A stretch of 64,000 nucleotides of DNA, from assembly GCA_013032095.1 (NCBI GenBank), contig WQBJ01000006.1:152271-216270 (forward strand). Direction: 5' to 3'. The stretch is from Ruegeria atlantica. Lineage in GTDB: Bacteria; Pseudomonadota; Alphaproteobacteria; Rhodobacterales; Rhodobacteraceae. The translations under genes were made by a program, and so were the position numbers. The notes under the pieces are model-generated. The model did no database searches. It saw only the letters and a list, made by a program, of their open reading frames with translations, and was not told the origin of the DNA. This document shows positions 25,943-35,972 of this stretch, in pieces (position 1 is the first letter of the stretch; every line of letters starts with the position of its first letter).

Positions 25943-28900
25943 TATTCTGCGGCTTTCAACGGAGTCCCCGGCGGACGTTTTGGTGATTGGGTGTCCTTGG
26001 ATGCAGGTTCTGGTTCATCTCCCCATACAACCTCGGTCGCCTGTGCTTGCCTTGCAGCCTTGCCAATAGCCATGTCCTGTGCGATCTGACTGGATCGTCC
26101 CGCCGAGGCGCGCGCCAGAACCCGACCAAACCAAACCAGATAGGTCGAAATCCAAACCCGCAATGCTAGCAGAGAAGGCGTCACGATCAATGTCAGGACC
26201 GTCGCTATGCCCAGTCCGAACACCACAGCCGTAGCCAGTTGTTTCCACCACAGCGCGGTGGGGCTGTTGATCGAATAACCACCATTGATGAAATCCAGAG
26301 ACAGGCCGAACATCATCGGCGTAAGGCCAGCCATCGTGGTCATCGTGGTCAGTAGAACCGGACGGATACGCGCCTCGGCCGTGCGGACGATCGCCTCGAT
26401 CCGGGGCATGTAGCGGCTGTATTCCTGGTAGGTGTCGATCAGAACAATGTTGTTGTTCACCACGATCCCTGCCAACGCCACGATGCCTGTGCCGGTCATG
26501 ATGATTGAGAAGGGCTGCTGCATGACGATCATCCCGATCAGCACCCCGGTGGTCGACAGCACAACCGCCAACAGCACCAGCACCGAGTTGTAGAACGAGT
26601 TGAACTGCGCCAGCAGGATCACGAACATCAGACCCAGCGCACCCAAGAATGCGTTCATCAGGAACGCACCAGACTCTTCCTGATCTTCCTGATCGCCGGT
26701 CCATTCCCAACTGACAGCGTTCGAGAATGGGCCGGTGTTCAACCACTCGGTCAGAACCGCGATCCTTTCGTTTGGGTTGACCAGGGCGAACCGGGCACCT
26801 CTGTCGTCTATAGCTGCGCGCAGGTCATCGATCGTATCGGCTCCGGTCAGTTGAAACAGTTCATAAACGGTGCCGTCCGAGCCGGTAACGCTTGCAGTGC
26901 TAGGCTCAGCACCATCTTCAACCGCACGGACGATGGCGAGTCGCTGCTCGGTCCCGTCAGGACCATCAGCGACCACCTTTGACAGGCCGGGTTCGACATC
27001 CGCCTTCACGTCGTAATAGCGCTGCTGGTCGATCCTGTTGATCTCGGCCAGTTTTGCCACCGGCTGACGGGTGATGAAGTTGGACAGCGGCACCAGACCG
27101 TCCGGCGTGCGAACCTTGAGAGAGTCCAGCGTCGACAGCACCCTGTCCTGCTCGGGCAGGCGAACGCGAATCTCGACCTCTTCATCGGTATTGTCGGGGC
27201 GCATTTCACCCAGCAAGAGGCCGCGCGTCACAAGCTGCACCATTGCGCCGACAGTGGCGACATCAGCCCCAAAGCGGCCCGCCTTGGCGACATCAACATC
27301 GATCTGCCAGTCGATGCCGGGCAGGGGCATGGTGTCTTCGATCTTGATCAGGCCGGGCGTTTCGTCAAACACAGCGCGCGCGGCTTCAGCGGCCGTCGTC
27401 AGTTCGGGCCACCCGTCACCTTTAATGCGCAGATGCACGGGTTTGGCCGAGGCGGGGCCCTGTTCCAGCGCGTTGATTTCAACGATGACGCCGGGCAGGT
27501 TCGCCAGCTCAGTGGTCAATTCTTCCAGCACGACGTCGCCGTCATACTCTGGAATGATGACTTCGCGCTCGAACAGGCCGAAGAATGCGGGCTCGGTCTG
27601 CTTTGGCCGGTCCTCCCACGGGATGATTTCAAACTGGACCCGGCCCACCGTGTCGGCGGGGGCGGATGCGCCGCCGTCATTCTGGGTCAAGCCGCCTTCA
27701 CCAGCAAAGGCGAACACGTTGGTCACGGCTGGATGTGCGCCGATGACTTCTTCGGCGGCCAGCACGATTGCGTCCTTTTCTTGCAGCGACAGGTTGCCCC
27801 GCGCCCGGACATAGGCCGTGGCCTGTTCCGGTTCTGTTTCGACGAAGAACTCAACACCCCGGTTGTTGTTCATAAAGTAGGTCATCACCGACATGACGCA
27901 GAATGCAACAACGAGAATCGAGACGACGGGCATGATTGGATTGCCAACCAGAAATTTGACCACGTAGCCAAATGGGGTGTGCTCGCGCGCCGAGTGAACG
28001 CGCTCTTCCTTGTGGCGTTCGATCTTGGCTGCGCTCAGGGTCACCGACCCGGCAAAACCACCCAGAGCGAATAGGAGGGCACCGAAGACCACACCACCCG
28101 AGCTACCATCTGGCAACAGGTAACCGGGGTTCAACATCTGCATTGCCCCAAGGAAGATCAGATACAGCGACGGCGGAACCAGCGCCGCGCGTACCCACCA
28201 CGGGGCTACGCCGCGCAGCCAGTTGGAGGTGCGGTCGAATGTCCGGCTCATCCGCCCGGACACACCGCCGACGACCGGCAGGTATATCAGCGCGACGATT
28301 AGCGACGACGACAGCACGAAGATCAGCGTGATCGGCAGCATCTTCATGAATTCACCCGGCACGCCGGGCCAGAACAGCATCGGCAGAAAGGCGCACAGAG
28401 TCGTCGCGGTTGACGACACGATGGGCCAGAACATCCGCTGCGCCGCCTCGACATAGGCGTGCATTGGGCCAATGCCCTCTTTGATGCGTTTGTCGGCGTA
28501 CTCCACCACCACAATCGCCCCGTCGACCAGCATCCCCACAGCAAGGATCAGGCCGAACATCACCATGTTCGAAATGCTGACGCCCATGACCGCCAGAAAG
28601 GCGAAGCTCAGCAGGAAGGAGGTCGGGATCGCAAAACCCACCAGCAAAGCGGCCCGCGTACCCAGCGAGGCCAGTACAACGATCATAACCAGTGCAATCG
28701 CAGTCAGGACTGAGCCTTCAAGCTGGCGCACCATCGAGTCAACGATGCGGCTTTGGTCGTTAGACGTGCCCACGTCCACGGCAGCGCGCAGTTCGGCGGG
28801 CCATTTCTCCTGCGCGGCGGCCAGTGTTTCTTTGACCTGCGCCACCGTATCGATCAGGTTGAAGCCTTTGCGTTTGACCACTTGCAAAGCCACGGTGGCT

Positions 28901-29727
28901 TCGGTGTCGAACCGGGCGGTGCCCTCGCGGTCTTCGAATGTGTAGTTGATCTGCGCCAACTCACCCATCGTCACCACACGGTCGCCGTTGACCTTCACGG
29001 GTAAGCTGTAGACATCCTCGGCGGTTTTGAACGAAGACGGGATCTTGACTGAGAACGTGCCTTGCGCGGTTTCGACCTCACCAGCGGCGATCAGTTGGTT
29101 GTTGTTCTGTACAACGTTGATCAGTTCGTCTGCCGAGACATTGTAGGCCTCAAGCCGCAAGGGGTCGATGATAACCTCCAGCAACTCGTCCCGATTGCCT
29201 GCGATCCCGGCTTCAAGAACTGAATCCAGCGCCTCAAGCTCATCCTGCAAGTCCTTGGCGATACGCGCCATTGTGCGTTCAGGTACAGCACCTGTCAGGT
29301 TGACGATGACGATAGGAAATTCGGACAGGTTGATCTCGGTCAGCGTGTACTGCTCTGCCCCTTCAGGGAAATCGGCCTGGGCGCTATTCATCGCGTCCCG
29401 CACATCAGCGGTGATCGCAGTCTTGTCCCAGCCGAAGTCAAATTCCAGCGCGATCCCGGCATAGCTTTCCGCGGCGGTGGCGGTCATCTCTTTCAGACCG
29501 TCCAGATCTGCCAGTTCGGTCTCCATTGGCTTAATGAGCAGGTTTTCCGAATCCTCGGCAGAGATGCCGGGAAACTGGACCGAGACGAACAGGGCCGGAA
29601 TCTCGATATCCGGTTCACCTTCCTTGGGCAGGCCAACATAGGCAAACCCGCCGACGATCAGCGAGATCGCGATGAAGGCCAGAACCATGCGCGCCCGGTT
29701 GGCGGCCCATGCGACGAGACCTGTCAT
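25942..29727 (-). CDS. RND efflux permease
   Basis: Inner-membrane proton-driven pump of 1261 residues, longer than AcrB (about 1050). It has the usual two repeats. The proton-relay region reads LILAVGMLVDGAIVVVEYADKRI. GISAEDSENLLIKPMETELADLDGLKEMTA is the first porter domain. Extra length comes from a loop around 540-600 between membrane segments and a roughly 60-residue C-terminal tail. Its start overlaps the stop of the membrane-fusion protein gene (ATGA). No outer-membrane TolC gene or regulator is adjacent. Substrates are unknown. Confidence 0.9.
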   Translation of the reverse strand: MTGLVAWAANRARMVLAFIAISLIVGGFAYVGLPKEGEPDIEIPALFVSVQFPGISAEDSENLLIKPMETELADLDGLKEMTATAAESYAGIALEFDFGWDKTAITADVRDAMNSAQADFPEGAEQYTLTEINLSEFPIVIVNLTGAVPERTMARIAKDLQDELEALDSVLEAGIAGNRDELLEVIIDPLRLEAYNVSADELINVVQNNNQLIAAGEVETAQGTFSVKIPSSFKTAEDVYSLPVKVNGDRVVTMGELAQINYTFEDREGTARFDTEATVALQVVKRKGFNLIDTVAQVKETLAAAQEKWPAELRAAVDVGTSNDQSRIVDSMVRQLEGSVLTAIALVMIVVLASLGTRAALLVGFAIPTSFLLSFAFLAVMGVSISNMVMFGLILAVGMLVDGAIVVVEYADKRIKEGIGPMHAYVEAAQRMFWPIVSSTATTLCAFLPMLFWPGVPGEFMKMLPITLIFVLSSSLIVALIYLPVVGGVSGRMSRTFDRTSNWLRGVAPWWVRAALVPPSLYLIFLGAMQMLNPGYLLPDGSSGGVVFGALLFALGGFAGSVTLSAAKIERHKEERVHSAREHTPFGYVVKFLVGNPIMPVVSILVVAFCVMSVMTYFMNNNRGVEFFVETEPEQATAYVRARGNLSLQEKDAIVLAAEEVIGAHPAVTNVFAFAGEGGLTQNDGGASAPADTVGRVQFEIIPWEDRPKQTEPAFFGLFEREVIIPEYDGDVVLEELTTELANLPGVIVEINALEQGPASAKPVHLRIKGDGWPELTTAAEAARAVFDETPGLIKIEDTMPLPGIDWQIDVDVAKAGRFGADVATVGAMVQLVTRGLLLGEMRPDNTDEEVEIRVRLPEQDRVLSTLDSLKVRTPDGLVPLSNFITRQPVAKLAEINRIDQQRYYDVKADVEPGLSKVVADGPDGTEQRLAIVRAVEDGAEPSTASVTGSDGTVYELFQLTGADTIDDLRAAIDDRGARFALVNPNERIAVLTEWLNTGPFSNAVSWEWTGDQEDQEESGAFLMNAFLGALGLMFVILLAQFNSFYNSVLVLLAVVLSTTGVLIGMIVMQQPFSIIMTGTGIVALAGIVVNNNIVLIDTYQEYSRYMPRIEAIVRTAEARIRPVLLTTMTTMAGLTPMMFGLSLDFINGGYSINSPTALWWKQLATAVVFGLGIATVLTLIVTPSLLALRVWISTYLVWFGRVLARASAGRSSQIAQDMAIGKAARQAQATEVVWGDEPEPASKDTQSPKRPPGTPLKAAE

Positions 29728-30956
29728 TGTGCGGCTTCCCGATAGGTAGGCTTGACCATGACGCCCTGCGTCACGAATTCCTGGCCGACGACGATAATGT
29801 CCGCCGTTTCCGGCAATCCGTCGACCCATACGCCTTCGGCTGTGTCACGCAGCAGGCGGATTGGCATGAACTCAACCATGTTTCCGGCACCCACAGTGCG
29901 GACGCCAACTTGCCCGTCATTGTTCAGGGTCAGCGAGGATTGCGGCAGCAAATGCGCTTTTGCCCCCGCGGCCGAGATGCGGATATCGGCGGTCTGGCCA
30001 TCGCGGATGGTTAGGTCAGGGTTCGGAACGGTGATTTCAACTTCGAAGGTGCGGGTGTTTTCATCCGCTGAGCGGCTGAGGAAGGTCACTCGGCCTGCGA
30101 CCTCAAGACCCGTGACCAACCGGGCAGAAGCTTCGGTCCCGACAATGATCTTGTTCACATCCGTCTCGGGTACGAAGCCTACCAGTTTGATCGGATCGAG
30201 CTGGATCACGGTGGCGCATAACGATCCGGGCTGCATCAGGCTGCCCAGTTCAGCGGTGTCACTTTCCAGCAACCCTTTGAAGGGGGCTTCAATGGTCTGG
30301 CGATCGATTTCACGTTGGGCCGCTTCGACCTCGGCGATGGCGGCTTCGATCCCGGCACGGGTGGCTTCCAGACCAGCCTCGGCGGTCTTTACGCCGGCTT
30401 CGGCGGAACGCATCGCGGCCTCGCTGGAAATCCGGCGGGTTTCCGACCCAAACCCGGTTTCAGACAGCTTTTGCGCGGCTGTCAGGTTGATCTGCGCTTC
30501 GGCGACCAGCGCATGAGCTTCTTCCAAGCGGGCTTCTGCCTCGGGGATGCGGCTTTCAGCTTCCAGCTTGGCAGCCGTGGCCTCGGCGAGGCTGGCAGGG
30601 CGGGTGCCTGGATCAAGCTCGCACAAAAGATCGCCCGCTTCGACAAAGGCACCCTTGCGCATTGGTTCGGAGATCACGGTCGAGGTCGTCTCGGCCAGAA
30701 CTTCGACCTGACGATTGGCCCGTGTCTGGCCCCGCAACAACACCGCGCTGTCAATTTCTCTTGCAACCGAGCGCAACGCGACCACACCAATAGCGTCCTG
30801 GGCCAAGCGGGTATCGACCGCAGATTCTGCTTCTGCGGTCGCATCTGTCTCGGGGTCGCCACGTCCGGCAAAAGCAAACAAAGCGTCCCTCTCGAAAACC
30901 AAAAGAAACAAAGCTGCAACAACTAATATTGCATTCACGAATGAAATCAAACGCAT
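29724..30956 (-). CDS. RND pump membrane-fusion protein (HlyD/AcrA type)
   Basis: Periplasmic adaptor of 410 residues anchored by an N-terminal segment (ISFVNAILVVAALFLLVF). LRGQTRANRQVEVLAETTSTVISEPMRKGAFVEAGDLLCELD is the split lipoyl domain. A long Ala/Glu coiled-coil hairpin follows (EAGVKTAEAGLEATRAGIEAAIAEVEAAQREID). IEAPFKGLLESDTAELGSLMQPGSLCATVI closes the lipoyl domain, and a beta-barrel domain follows. It is the first gene of the pump operon; a dyad lies about 90 bases upstream. Confidence 0.9.
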   Translation of the reverse strand: MRLISFVNAILVVAALFLLVFERDALFAFAGRGDPETDATAEAESAVDTRLAQDAIGVVALRSVAREIDSAVLLRGQTRANRQVEVLAETTSTVISEPMRKGAFVEAGDLLCELDPGTRPASLAEATAAKLEAESRIPEAEARLEEAHALVAEAQINLTAAQKLSETGFGSETRRISSEAAMRSAEAGVKTAEAGLEATRAGIEAAIAEVEAAQREIDRQTIEAPFKGLLESDTAELGSLMQPGSLCATVIQLDPIKLVGFVPETDVNKIIVGTEASARLVTGLEVAGRVTFLSRSADENTRTFEVEITVPNPDLTIRDGQTADIRISAAGAKAHLLPQSSLTLNNDGQVGVRTVGAGNMVEFMPIRLLRDTAEGVWVDGLPETADIIVVGQEFVTQGVMVKPTYREAAQ

Positions 30957-31042
30957 ACGGGGACTCTCCCAGAGTTCTTCACCGATTGTCCTTCGGCGTG
31001 CATGTTTGAAAATGGGGGCGGGCACGCACTATTTCTACACTA

Positions 31043-31059
31043 AACTGAATAGTTCGGTT
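31043..31059. promoter_or_regulatory. Imperfect dyad upstream of the RND operon
   Basis: AACTGAA at 31043-31049 and TTCGGTT at 31053-31059 form an inverted repeat with one mismatch around TAG. It lies in an AT-rich stretch between the divergent pump operon and yfgM, in the position and size expected for a TetR-type operator. No TetR gene is in the window. Confidence 0.35.
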
Positions 31060-31180
31060 CACTTTTTTGCGCAAGGGTGGCGTGACGCCGCGAAATTGTG
31101 CGAATTCGAGCCCTTGGCTTGGCAGGGACGGCGGGGTATGACATGGCGCCATACAACAGCACACAGCCCGAGGAGCAGGG

Positions 31181-31852
31181 ATGAGCGACGTCGACAGTTT
31201 TATTGATGAGGTGACCGAAGAGGTTCGCCGTGATCGTCTGTTTCTGCTGCTGCGCCGTTGGGGCTGGGTCGGCGTTCTGGCCGTTGTCCTGATTGTCGGG
31301 GGCGCTGCGTTCAACGAGATTCGCAAGGCTCGCACCGCGGGTCAGGCGCAGGATTTGGGCGACTCGATTTTAAGCGCGTTGTCGCAAAATGACTCGGCTG
31401 ATCGCGTCGCTGGCCTTGCAGAAATTGATGCCGTCACACCCGGTGGGGATGCGGTTCTGAACATGCTGCTGGCGTCTTCGCAGATCGAAGCCGGATCACG
31501 AGAAGAGGCGGTTGCAAGTCTGAATGCTGTCGCGGTGCAGGGCGAACTGCCGGAAATCTATCGCGCCATCGCCACGTTTAAGGCTCTGTTGTTGCAGACT
31601 GATACAATGCCGGTGGCAGAGCGCCGCCAGCAATTCGAAGCGTTGGCAGCACCCGGCGCGCCTCTGCGGTTGCTGGCCGAAGAACAACTGGCTTTGATCG
31701 ATGTATCTGAGGGGAATGTCGATGCAGCGCTCGAACGGCTGCAGGCAATGCGTCAGGATGCAGAAATTGGCGTTGATCTTCAGCAACGGGCCGCACAATT
31801 AATTGTCGCTCTTGGCGGCGAACCGGAACCGCTTGTGGCCCAACAGGGCTGA
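31181..31852 (+). CDS. YfgM-like TPR membrane protein
   Basis: A 223-residue protein with a cytoplasmic N-terminus (DVDSFIDEVTEEVRRDRLFLLLRRW), one membrane segment at about 30-45 and a periplasmic TPR region (ALEEQLALIDVSEGNVDAALERLQAM-type helices near the C-terminus). It belongs to the YfgM (TPR_21) family, which works with SecYEG and periplasmic chaperones. The order yfgM-bamB-der is the same as in enterobacteria, which supports the call strongly. Confidence 0.85.
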   Translation: MSDVDSFIDEVTEEVRRDRLFLLLRRWGWVGVLAVVLIVGGAAFNEIRKARTAGQAQDLGDSILSALSQNDSADRVAGLAEIDAVTPGGDAVLNMLLASSQIEAGSREEAVASLNAVAVQGELPEIYRAIATFKALLLQTDTMPVAERRQQFEALAAPGAPLRLLAEEQLALIDVSEGNVDAALERLQAMRQDAEIGVDLQQRAAQLIVALGGEPEPLVAQQG

Positions 31853-31891
31853 TCCGGCGGCAGAGAGAATGACAGGCGAGTTCGGAGCTTC

Positions 31892-33214
31892 ATGGTGACA
31901 AGTTTAATCTCCCGCATTGGTGTATCGGTTGCGGCGCTATCACTGACAGTACTTGCCGCCTGTGAGGAACCCGAGATCATACTGCCTGGCGAGCGTGAGG
32001 ATATTCGTCAGACCTCGGACAATGTGACGGTGGTAACGCGCGGCTCAAAACCGATCAGCCTACCAGCGCAGAAGGCGAACGCCAGTTGGCCGCAGAGCGC
32101 AGGGACGCCCGCTTATCGCACCACAAACGCGGCATTGCGCGCGACGCCGCAGCGAATCTGGTCCACGTCGATCGGAGACGGGGATTCGCGCAAGCGACGC
32201 ATCACAGCCGAGCCGGTCGTTGCCGGTGGCCTGATCTATACGCTGGATGCAGGCGCAACTGTCTCCGCTGTTACACCACAGGGGCAGGTGGCCTGGAGCA
32301 CAAATCTGATCCCTTCAAACGATGGCGATAGAGACGCAACTGGCGGCGGGTTGGCGTATGCCAACGGTGTCCTCTACGTGTCTTCGGGGTTTGGGCGTCT
32401 TACGGCGCTGGATGGGAAGACGGGAGCCATCAAATGGCAAAAGCGGCTGAACGCGACTGGCAACGGTGCGCCTCTGGTGAACGATGGCCTGCTGTACCTG
32501 GTTGCGGGTGACGAAACCGGCTGGGTTGTGAACACCAAAGACGGCCGCATCGCTTGGCAGATTCAGGGAACGCCAAGTGTGGGCAATGTGCTTGGCGCTC
32601 CGGCCCCTGTTATCGCATCTGAGTTTGCTGTTTTTGCCTTTGGTTCGGGCGATATCGCTGCAACCTTCCGAAAAGGAGGAATCCGGCGCTGGAATGCTTC
32701 TGTTGCAGGCGGTCGCCGGGGACGAGCGGCAGCTCAGATCGTGGACGTAACTGGCGGTCCCATGGTTGTGGGCGATACGATCTACATCGGCAATCACTCG
32801 GGGCGCACCGTGGCATTCGAAGCTAGTTCTGGCGAGCGGATCTGGACTGCTGATGAGGGGGCCGTCGACACAGTCTGGGCAGCGGGCAATAGCCTGTTCC
32901 TGATCAGCGACCGCAGCCAATTGGTTCGACTGAATAGCGCTGACGGATCCATTGTCTGGGCGCAGGATCTGCCGGGATTTGTCAAAGACAAGCCGAGGCG
33001 CCGCGGTCCGATCGTTGCACATTATGGCCCAATCGTTGCCGGAGGGCGCATTGTGATCGCCTCGAATGACGGCTACCTGCGGTTCTATAATCCGGTGGAT
33101 GGAACGCTGGTCAACCGCGTCGAAGTGCCCGGTGGTGCCACTACTGCCCCTGTTGTCGCCGGGCAGACGTTGTACGTGGTGTCGACCAAAGGTGATCTAC
33201 ACGCTTTCCGTTGA
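31892..33214 (+). CDS. bamB: Outer-membrane assembly lipoprotein BamB
   Basis: Lipoprotein of the BAM complex, 440 residues. The signal ends in the lipobox LAAC (Cys 23). The rest is an eight-bladed beta-propeller of PQQ-like repeats, for example RLTALDGKTGAIKWQKRLN, WVVNTKDGRIAWQIQG, RTVAFEASSGERIWTAD and QLVRLNSADGSIVWAQDLP. It delivers or supports folding of outer-membrane proteins. It lies between yfgM and der. Confidence 0.9.
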   Translation: MVTSLISRIGVSVAALSLTVLAACEEPEIILPGEREDIRQTSDNVTVVTRGSKPISLPAQKANASWPQSAGTPAYRTTNAALRATPQRIWSTSIGDGDSRKRRITAEPVVAGGLIYTLDAGATVSAVTPQGQVAWSTNLIPSNDGDRDATGGGLAYANGVLYVSSGFGRLTALDGKTGAIKWQKRLNATGNGAPLVNDGLLYLVAGDETGWVVNTKDGRIAWQIQGTPSVGNVLGAPAPVIASEFAVFAFGSGDIAATFRKGGIRRWNASVAGGRRGRAAAQIVDVTGGPMVVGDTIYIGNHSGRTVAFEASSGERIWTADEGAVDTVWAAGNSLFLISDRSQLVRLNSADGSIVWAQDLPGFVKDKPRRRGPIVAHYGPIVAGGRIVIASNDGYLRFYNPVDGTLVNRVEVPGGATTAPVVAGQTLYVVSTKGDLHAFR

Positions 33215-33262
33215 CGGCAAGATGCGTTAAAGGGCGCGTCTGAGTCTTGAAAGTTGAGTATC

Positions 33263-34726
33263 ATGTCGCTGACCCTCGCCATCGTGGGGCGCCCGAATGT
33301 GGGCAAATCCACCCTGTTCAACCGCCTTGTGGGCAAACGTCTGGCTTTGGTCGACGACCAGCCCGGCGTGACACGTGACCTGCGCGAGGGTGAAGGGCGT
33401 CTGGGCGATCTGCGCTTTACCGTGATCGATACGGCTGGTCTTGAGGACGCAACCGATGACAGCCTGCAAGGCCGCATGCGTCGCCTGACCGAGCGTGCCG
33501 TGGATATGGCAGATGTTTGCCTGTTCATGATCGACGCGCGCGTCGGTATCACACCGACCGATGAAATGTTTGCCGAGATACTGCGCAAACGCTCCAAGCA
33601 CGTCATTCTCGCAGCCAACAAGGCCGAAGGGTCAGCTGCGGATGCAGGTGTGCTTGAGGCTTATAACCTGGGCTTGGGTGAGCCGGTGCGCATGTCGGGC
33701 GAGCATGGCGAAGGAATGACGGACCTCTACACGCAGCTGATGCCGCTGGCTGACGCGGCTGAGGAAAAGGCCGAGGACGACGCGCCGGAAACTGACATCG
33801 AACTGGACGAGGATGGTGAGGGTGAAACTCCGCTGATCACCGATGACAAACCGCTGCAAGTGGCGGTGGTGGGGCGCCCGAACGCCGGAAAATCCACTCT
33901 GATCAACAAGATCATCGGCGAAGATCGCTTGCTGACCGGTCCAGAGGCCGGGATCACGCGCGATGCGATCAGCTTGCGGGTGGATTGGGCTGACCCCGAT
34001 GGAGACGGAACCCCGATGCGGATTTTCGACACGGCGGGGATGCGCAAAAAGGCCAAAGTGCAGGAAAAGCTCGAGAAGCTTTCAGTCTCGGACGGTTTGC
34101 GTGCGGTGAAATTCGCCGAAGTGGTTGTCGTGCTGCTGGACGCAGCCATACCGTTCGAACAACAGGATCTGCGCATTGCCGATCTGGCCGAGCGCGAGGG
34201 CCGCGCTGTCGTTGTCGCTGTTAACAAATGGGACGTTGAAGAGAATAAGCAAGAAAAGCTGCGCGAGCTCAAGGAGTCCTTTGACCGCCTGCTGCCGCAA
34301 CTTCGTGGCGCGCCTCTGATCACCGTTTCGGCGAAAACGGGCCGGGGTTTGGAGCGGCTGCGAGCTGCCATCCTGCGCGCCCATGATGTTTGGAACCGCC
34401 GGGTGCCGACTGCTGCCCTGAACCGGTGGCTGACTGCGATGCTGGAACAGCACCCACCGCCAGCACCTCAGGGGCGTCGGATCAAGTTGCGCTATATGAC
34501 ACAGGCCAAGACACGACCGCCAGGGTTTGTCGTGATGTGCTCGCACCCGGACAAGATGCCCGCCAGTTATACGCGGTATCTGGTCAACGGTCTGCGCGAG
34601 GATTTCGATATGCCGGGCACGCCTATCCGCCTGACCTTACGCGGGCAGGGCGATAAGAACCCCTATAAGGGACGGCGTAAGAAAAACGCGGGCGCATTGG
34701 CCAAACATCTCAAAGGTCGCGCGTAA
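33263..34726 (+). CDS. der: Ribosome biogenesis GTPase Der (EngA)
   Basis: Double GTPase of 487 residues needed for 50S subunit assembly. The first G domain begins [13 protein letters not shown] with VIDTAGLED; the second begins [14 protein letters not shown] with [11 protein letters not shown] and VNKWD. A KH-like C-terminal domain follows ([21 protein letters not shown]). An acidic linker joins the G domains ([13 protein letters not shown]). ATG 33263 is the family start; a TTG nine bases upstream is in frame. Confidence 0.95.
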   Translation: MSLTLAIVGRPNVGKSTLFNRLVGKRLALVDDQPGVTRDLREGEGRLGDLRFTVIDTAGLEDATDDSLQGRMRRLTERAVDMADVCLFMIDARVGITPTDEMFAEILRKRSKHVILAANKAEGSAADAGVLEAYNLGLGEPVRMSGEHGEGMTDLYTQLMPLADAAEEKAEDDAPETDIELDEDGEGETPLITDDKPLQVAVVGRPNAGKSTLINKIIGEDRLLTGPEAGITRDAISLRVDWADPDGDGTPMRIFDTAGMRKKAKVQEKLEKLSVSDGLRAVKFAEVVVVLLDAAIPFEQQDLRIADLAEREGRAVVVAVNKWDVEENKQEKLRELKESFDRLLPQLRGAPLITVSAKTGRGLERLRAAILRAHDVWNRRVPTAALNRWLTAMLEQHPPPAPQGRRIKLRYMTQAKTRPPGFVVMCSHPDKMPASYTRYLVNGLREDFDMPGTPIRLTLRGQGDKNPYKGRRKKNAGALAKHLKGRA

Positions 34727-34776
34727 CTGCGCCAATTTTCAGCATTTTCGGCTGAAGGGCGTGACAGCCCCGGTGC

Positions 34777-34813
34777 CGCAGGTTAGCATTCACCTGCGTG
34801 CATTTGTTTTTGC
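34777..34813 (+). terminator. Possible terminator after der
   Basis: CGCAGGT at 34777-34783 pairs with ACCTGCG at 34792-34798; after a few bases comes TTTGTTTTT. The gap between the stem and the U-run weakens the call. Confidence 0.45.
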
Positions 34814-34890
34814 GCGCGCTGATTGTATATGAGTAAAACGCAAATAGTTTCTCTCGAACATTAACTGCGCCAAACGTGGGGACAGGCTGA

Positions 34891-35877
34891 ATGAATTTGC
34901 GGGAATACACACGACAATATGCGGTGCAGGATAATCGGCTGGCCGCGCTAAGTTATTTTGGAACCTTCGCTGTTTATTTTGCATCGCTGGCGCTGGCGAT
35001 CGTTTATGTTGACCGCTGGTACATCATGATCCCCGCTGGGGTTGTTTTCGCCTTCTCGGCAGTTCGCCTCTATGTACTTCAGCATGATTGCGGCCACCAT
35101 TCTCTGTTTGAAACACGCGAGCAGAATGAATGGGCCGGGCACGGTCTTTCGCCATTCACCTTTGCGCCTTTTGAGGTGATGAAGCAGAACCACAATCTGC
35201 ACCACGCTGGCATCGGTAATCTTGAGCACCGTGAGACCGGCGAGATTCACACCATGACGCTGCGTGAATGGAATGCAGCAGATTGGAAAACCCGTTTGTT
35301 TTACCGGCTTTATCGCAACCCGTTCATCCTTGTTCCGGTAGGGGCGCTGTTCACCTATTTCATCCGCTATCGCTGGCCCAAGAACACAGTGCGGTTTGGG
35401 GTGAAGGGTGTGTTGCTGCACAATCTATCGATTGTGGTTTTCCTTGGCTTGCTCTATCTGATCGCAGGCACCACGGGCATTCTGGTGTGGCTGGTGTTTT
35501 CGCTGCTTGGGGGAATGCTGGGCGTCTTCCTCGTGTACCTGCAGCATAATTTCGAAGACACCTATTGGGACCGTCGACCGGACCTAGACCCGCAACTGGC
35601 GGCGCTACAGGGGTCATCCGCGTTGGATTTCGGCTGGTGGTTCGATAATGCGGTGGCTTGTATCACTCTGCACGACATCCACCATTTCAACGCGCGCATT
35701 CCATCGTATCGGCTGCGGGCCTGCCACTATAACCTGCCGCCCGAATACACGCCGCGCCGCATCAAGTTCCCCGAGGCTGTAGCGGCGTTGAATCTGAAAC
35801 TCTGGGACGAGGATGCCAAGCGCCTTGTGCCATTCCCCAAAAATGACAGGACTGGTACGTTGGCCCACAGCAATTGA
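34891..35877 (+). CDS. Membrane fatty acid desaturase
   Basis: Di-iron membrane desaturase of 328 residues. The three His boxes are complete: HDCGHH (about 69), HNLHH (about 100) and HDIHH (about 263). Several hydrophobic segments lie between. YLQHNFEDTYW before the third box is typical of delta-12-like acyl-lipid desaturases. It would insert a double bond in membrane lipids, or hydroxylate a lipid; chain position cannot be told. Single gene. Confidence 0.87.
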   Translation: MNLREYTRQYAVQDNRLAALSYFGTFAVYFASLALAIVYVDRWYIMIPAGVVFAFSAVRLYVLQHDCGHHSLFETREQNEWAGHGLSPFTFAPFEVMKQNHNLHHAGIGNLEHRETGEIHTMTLREWNAADWKTRLFYRLYRNPFILVPVGALFTYFIRYRWPKNTVRFGVKGVLLHNLSIVVFLGLLYLIAGTTGILVWLVFSLLGGMLGVFLVYLQHNFEDTYWDRRPDLDPQLAALQGSSALDFGWWFDNAVACITLHDIHHFNARIPSYRLRACHYNLPPEYTPRRIKFPEAVAALNLKLWDEDAKRLVPFPKNDRTGTLAHSN

Positions 35878-35972
35878 AATTGGCGGGTTTTGCCTAAGGT
35901 CCACCGACTTGCCGGTGTGTATATCCGGTGTATATACGATTAGGAAATAGGGATAAAACGAAAGGACTCGCA

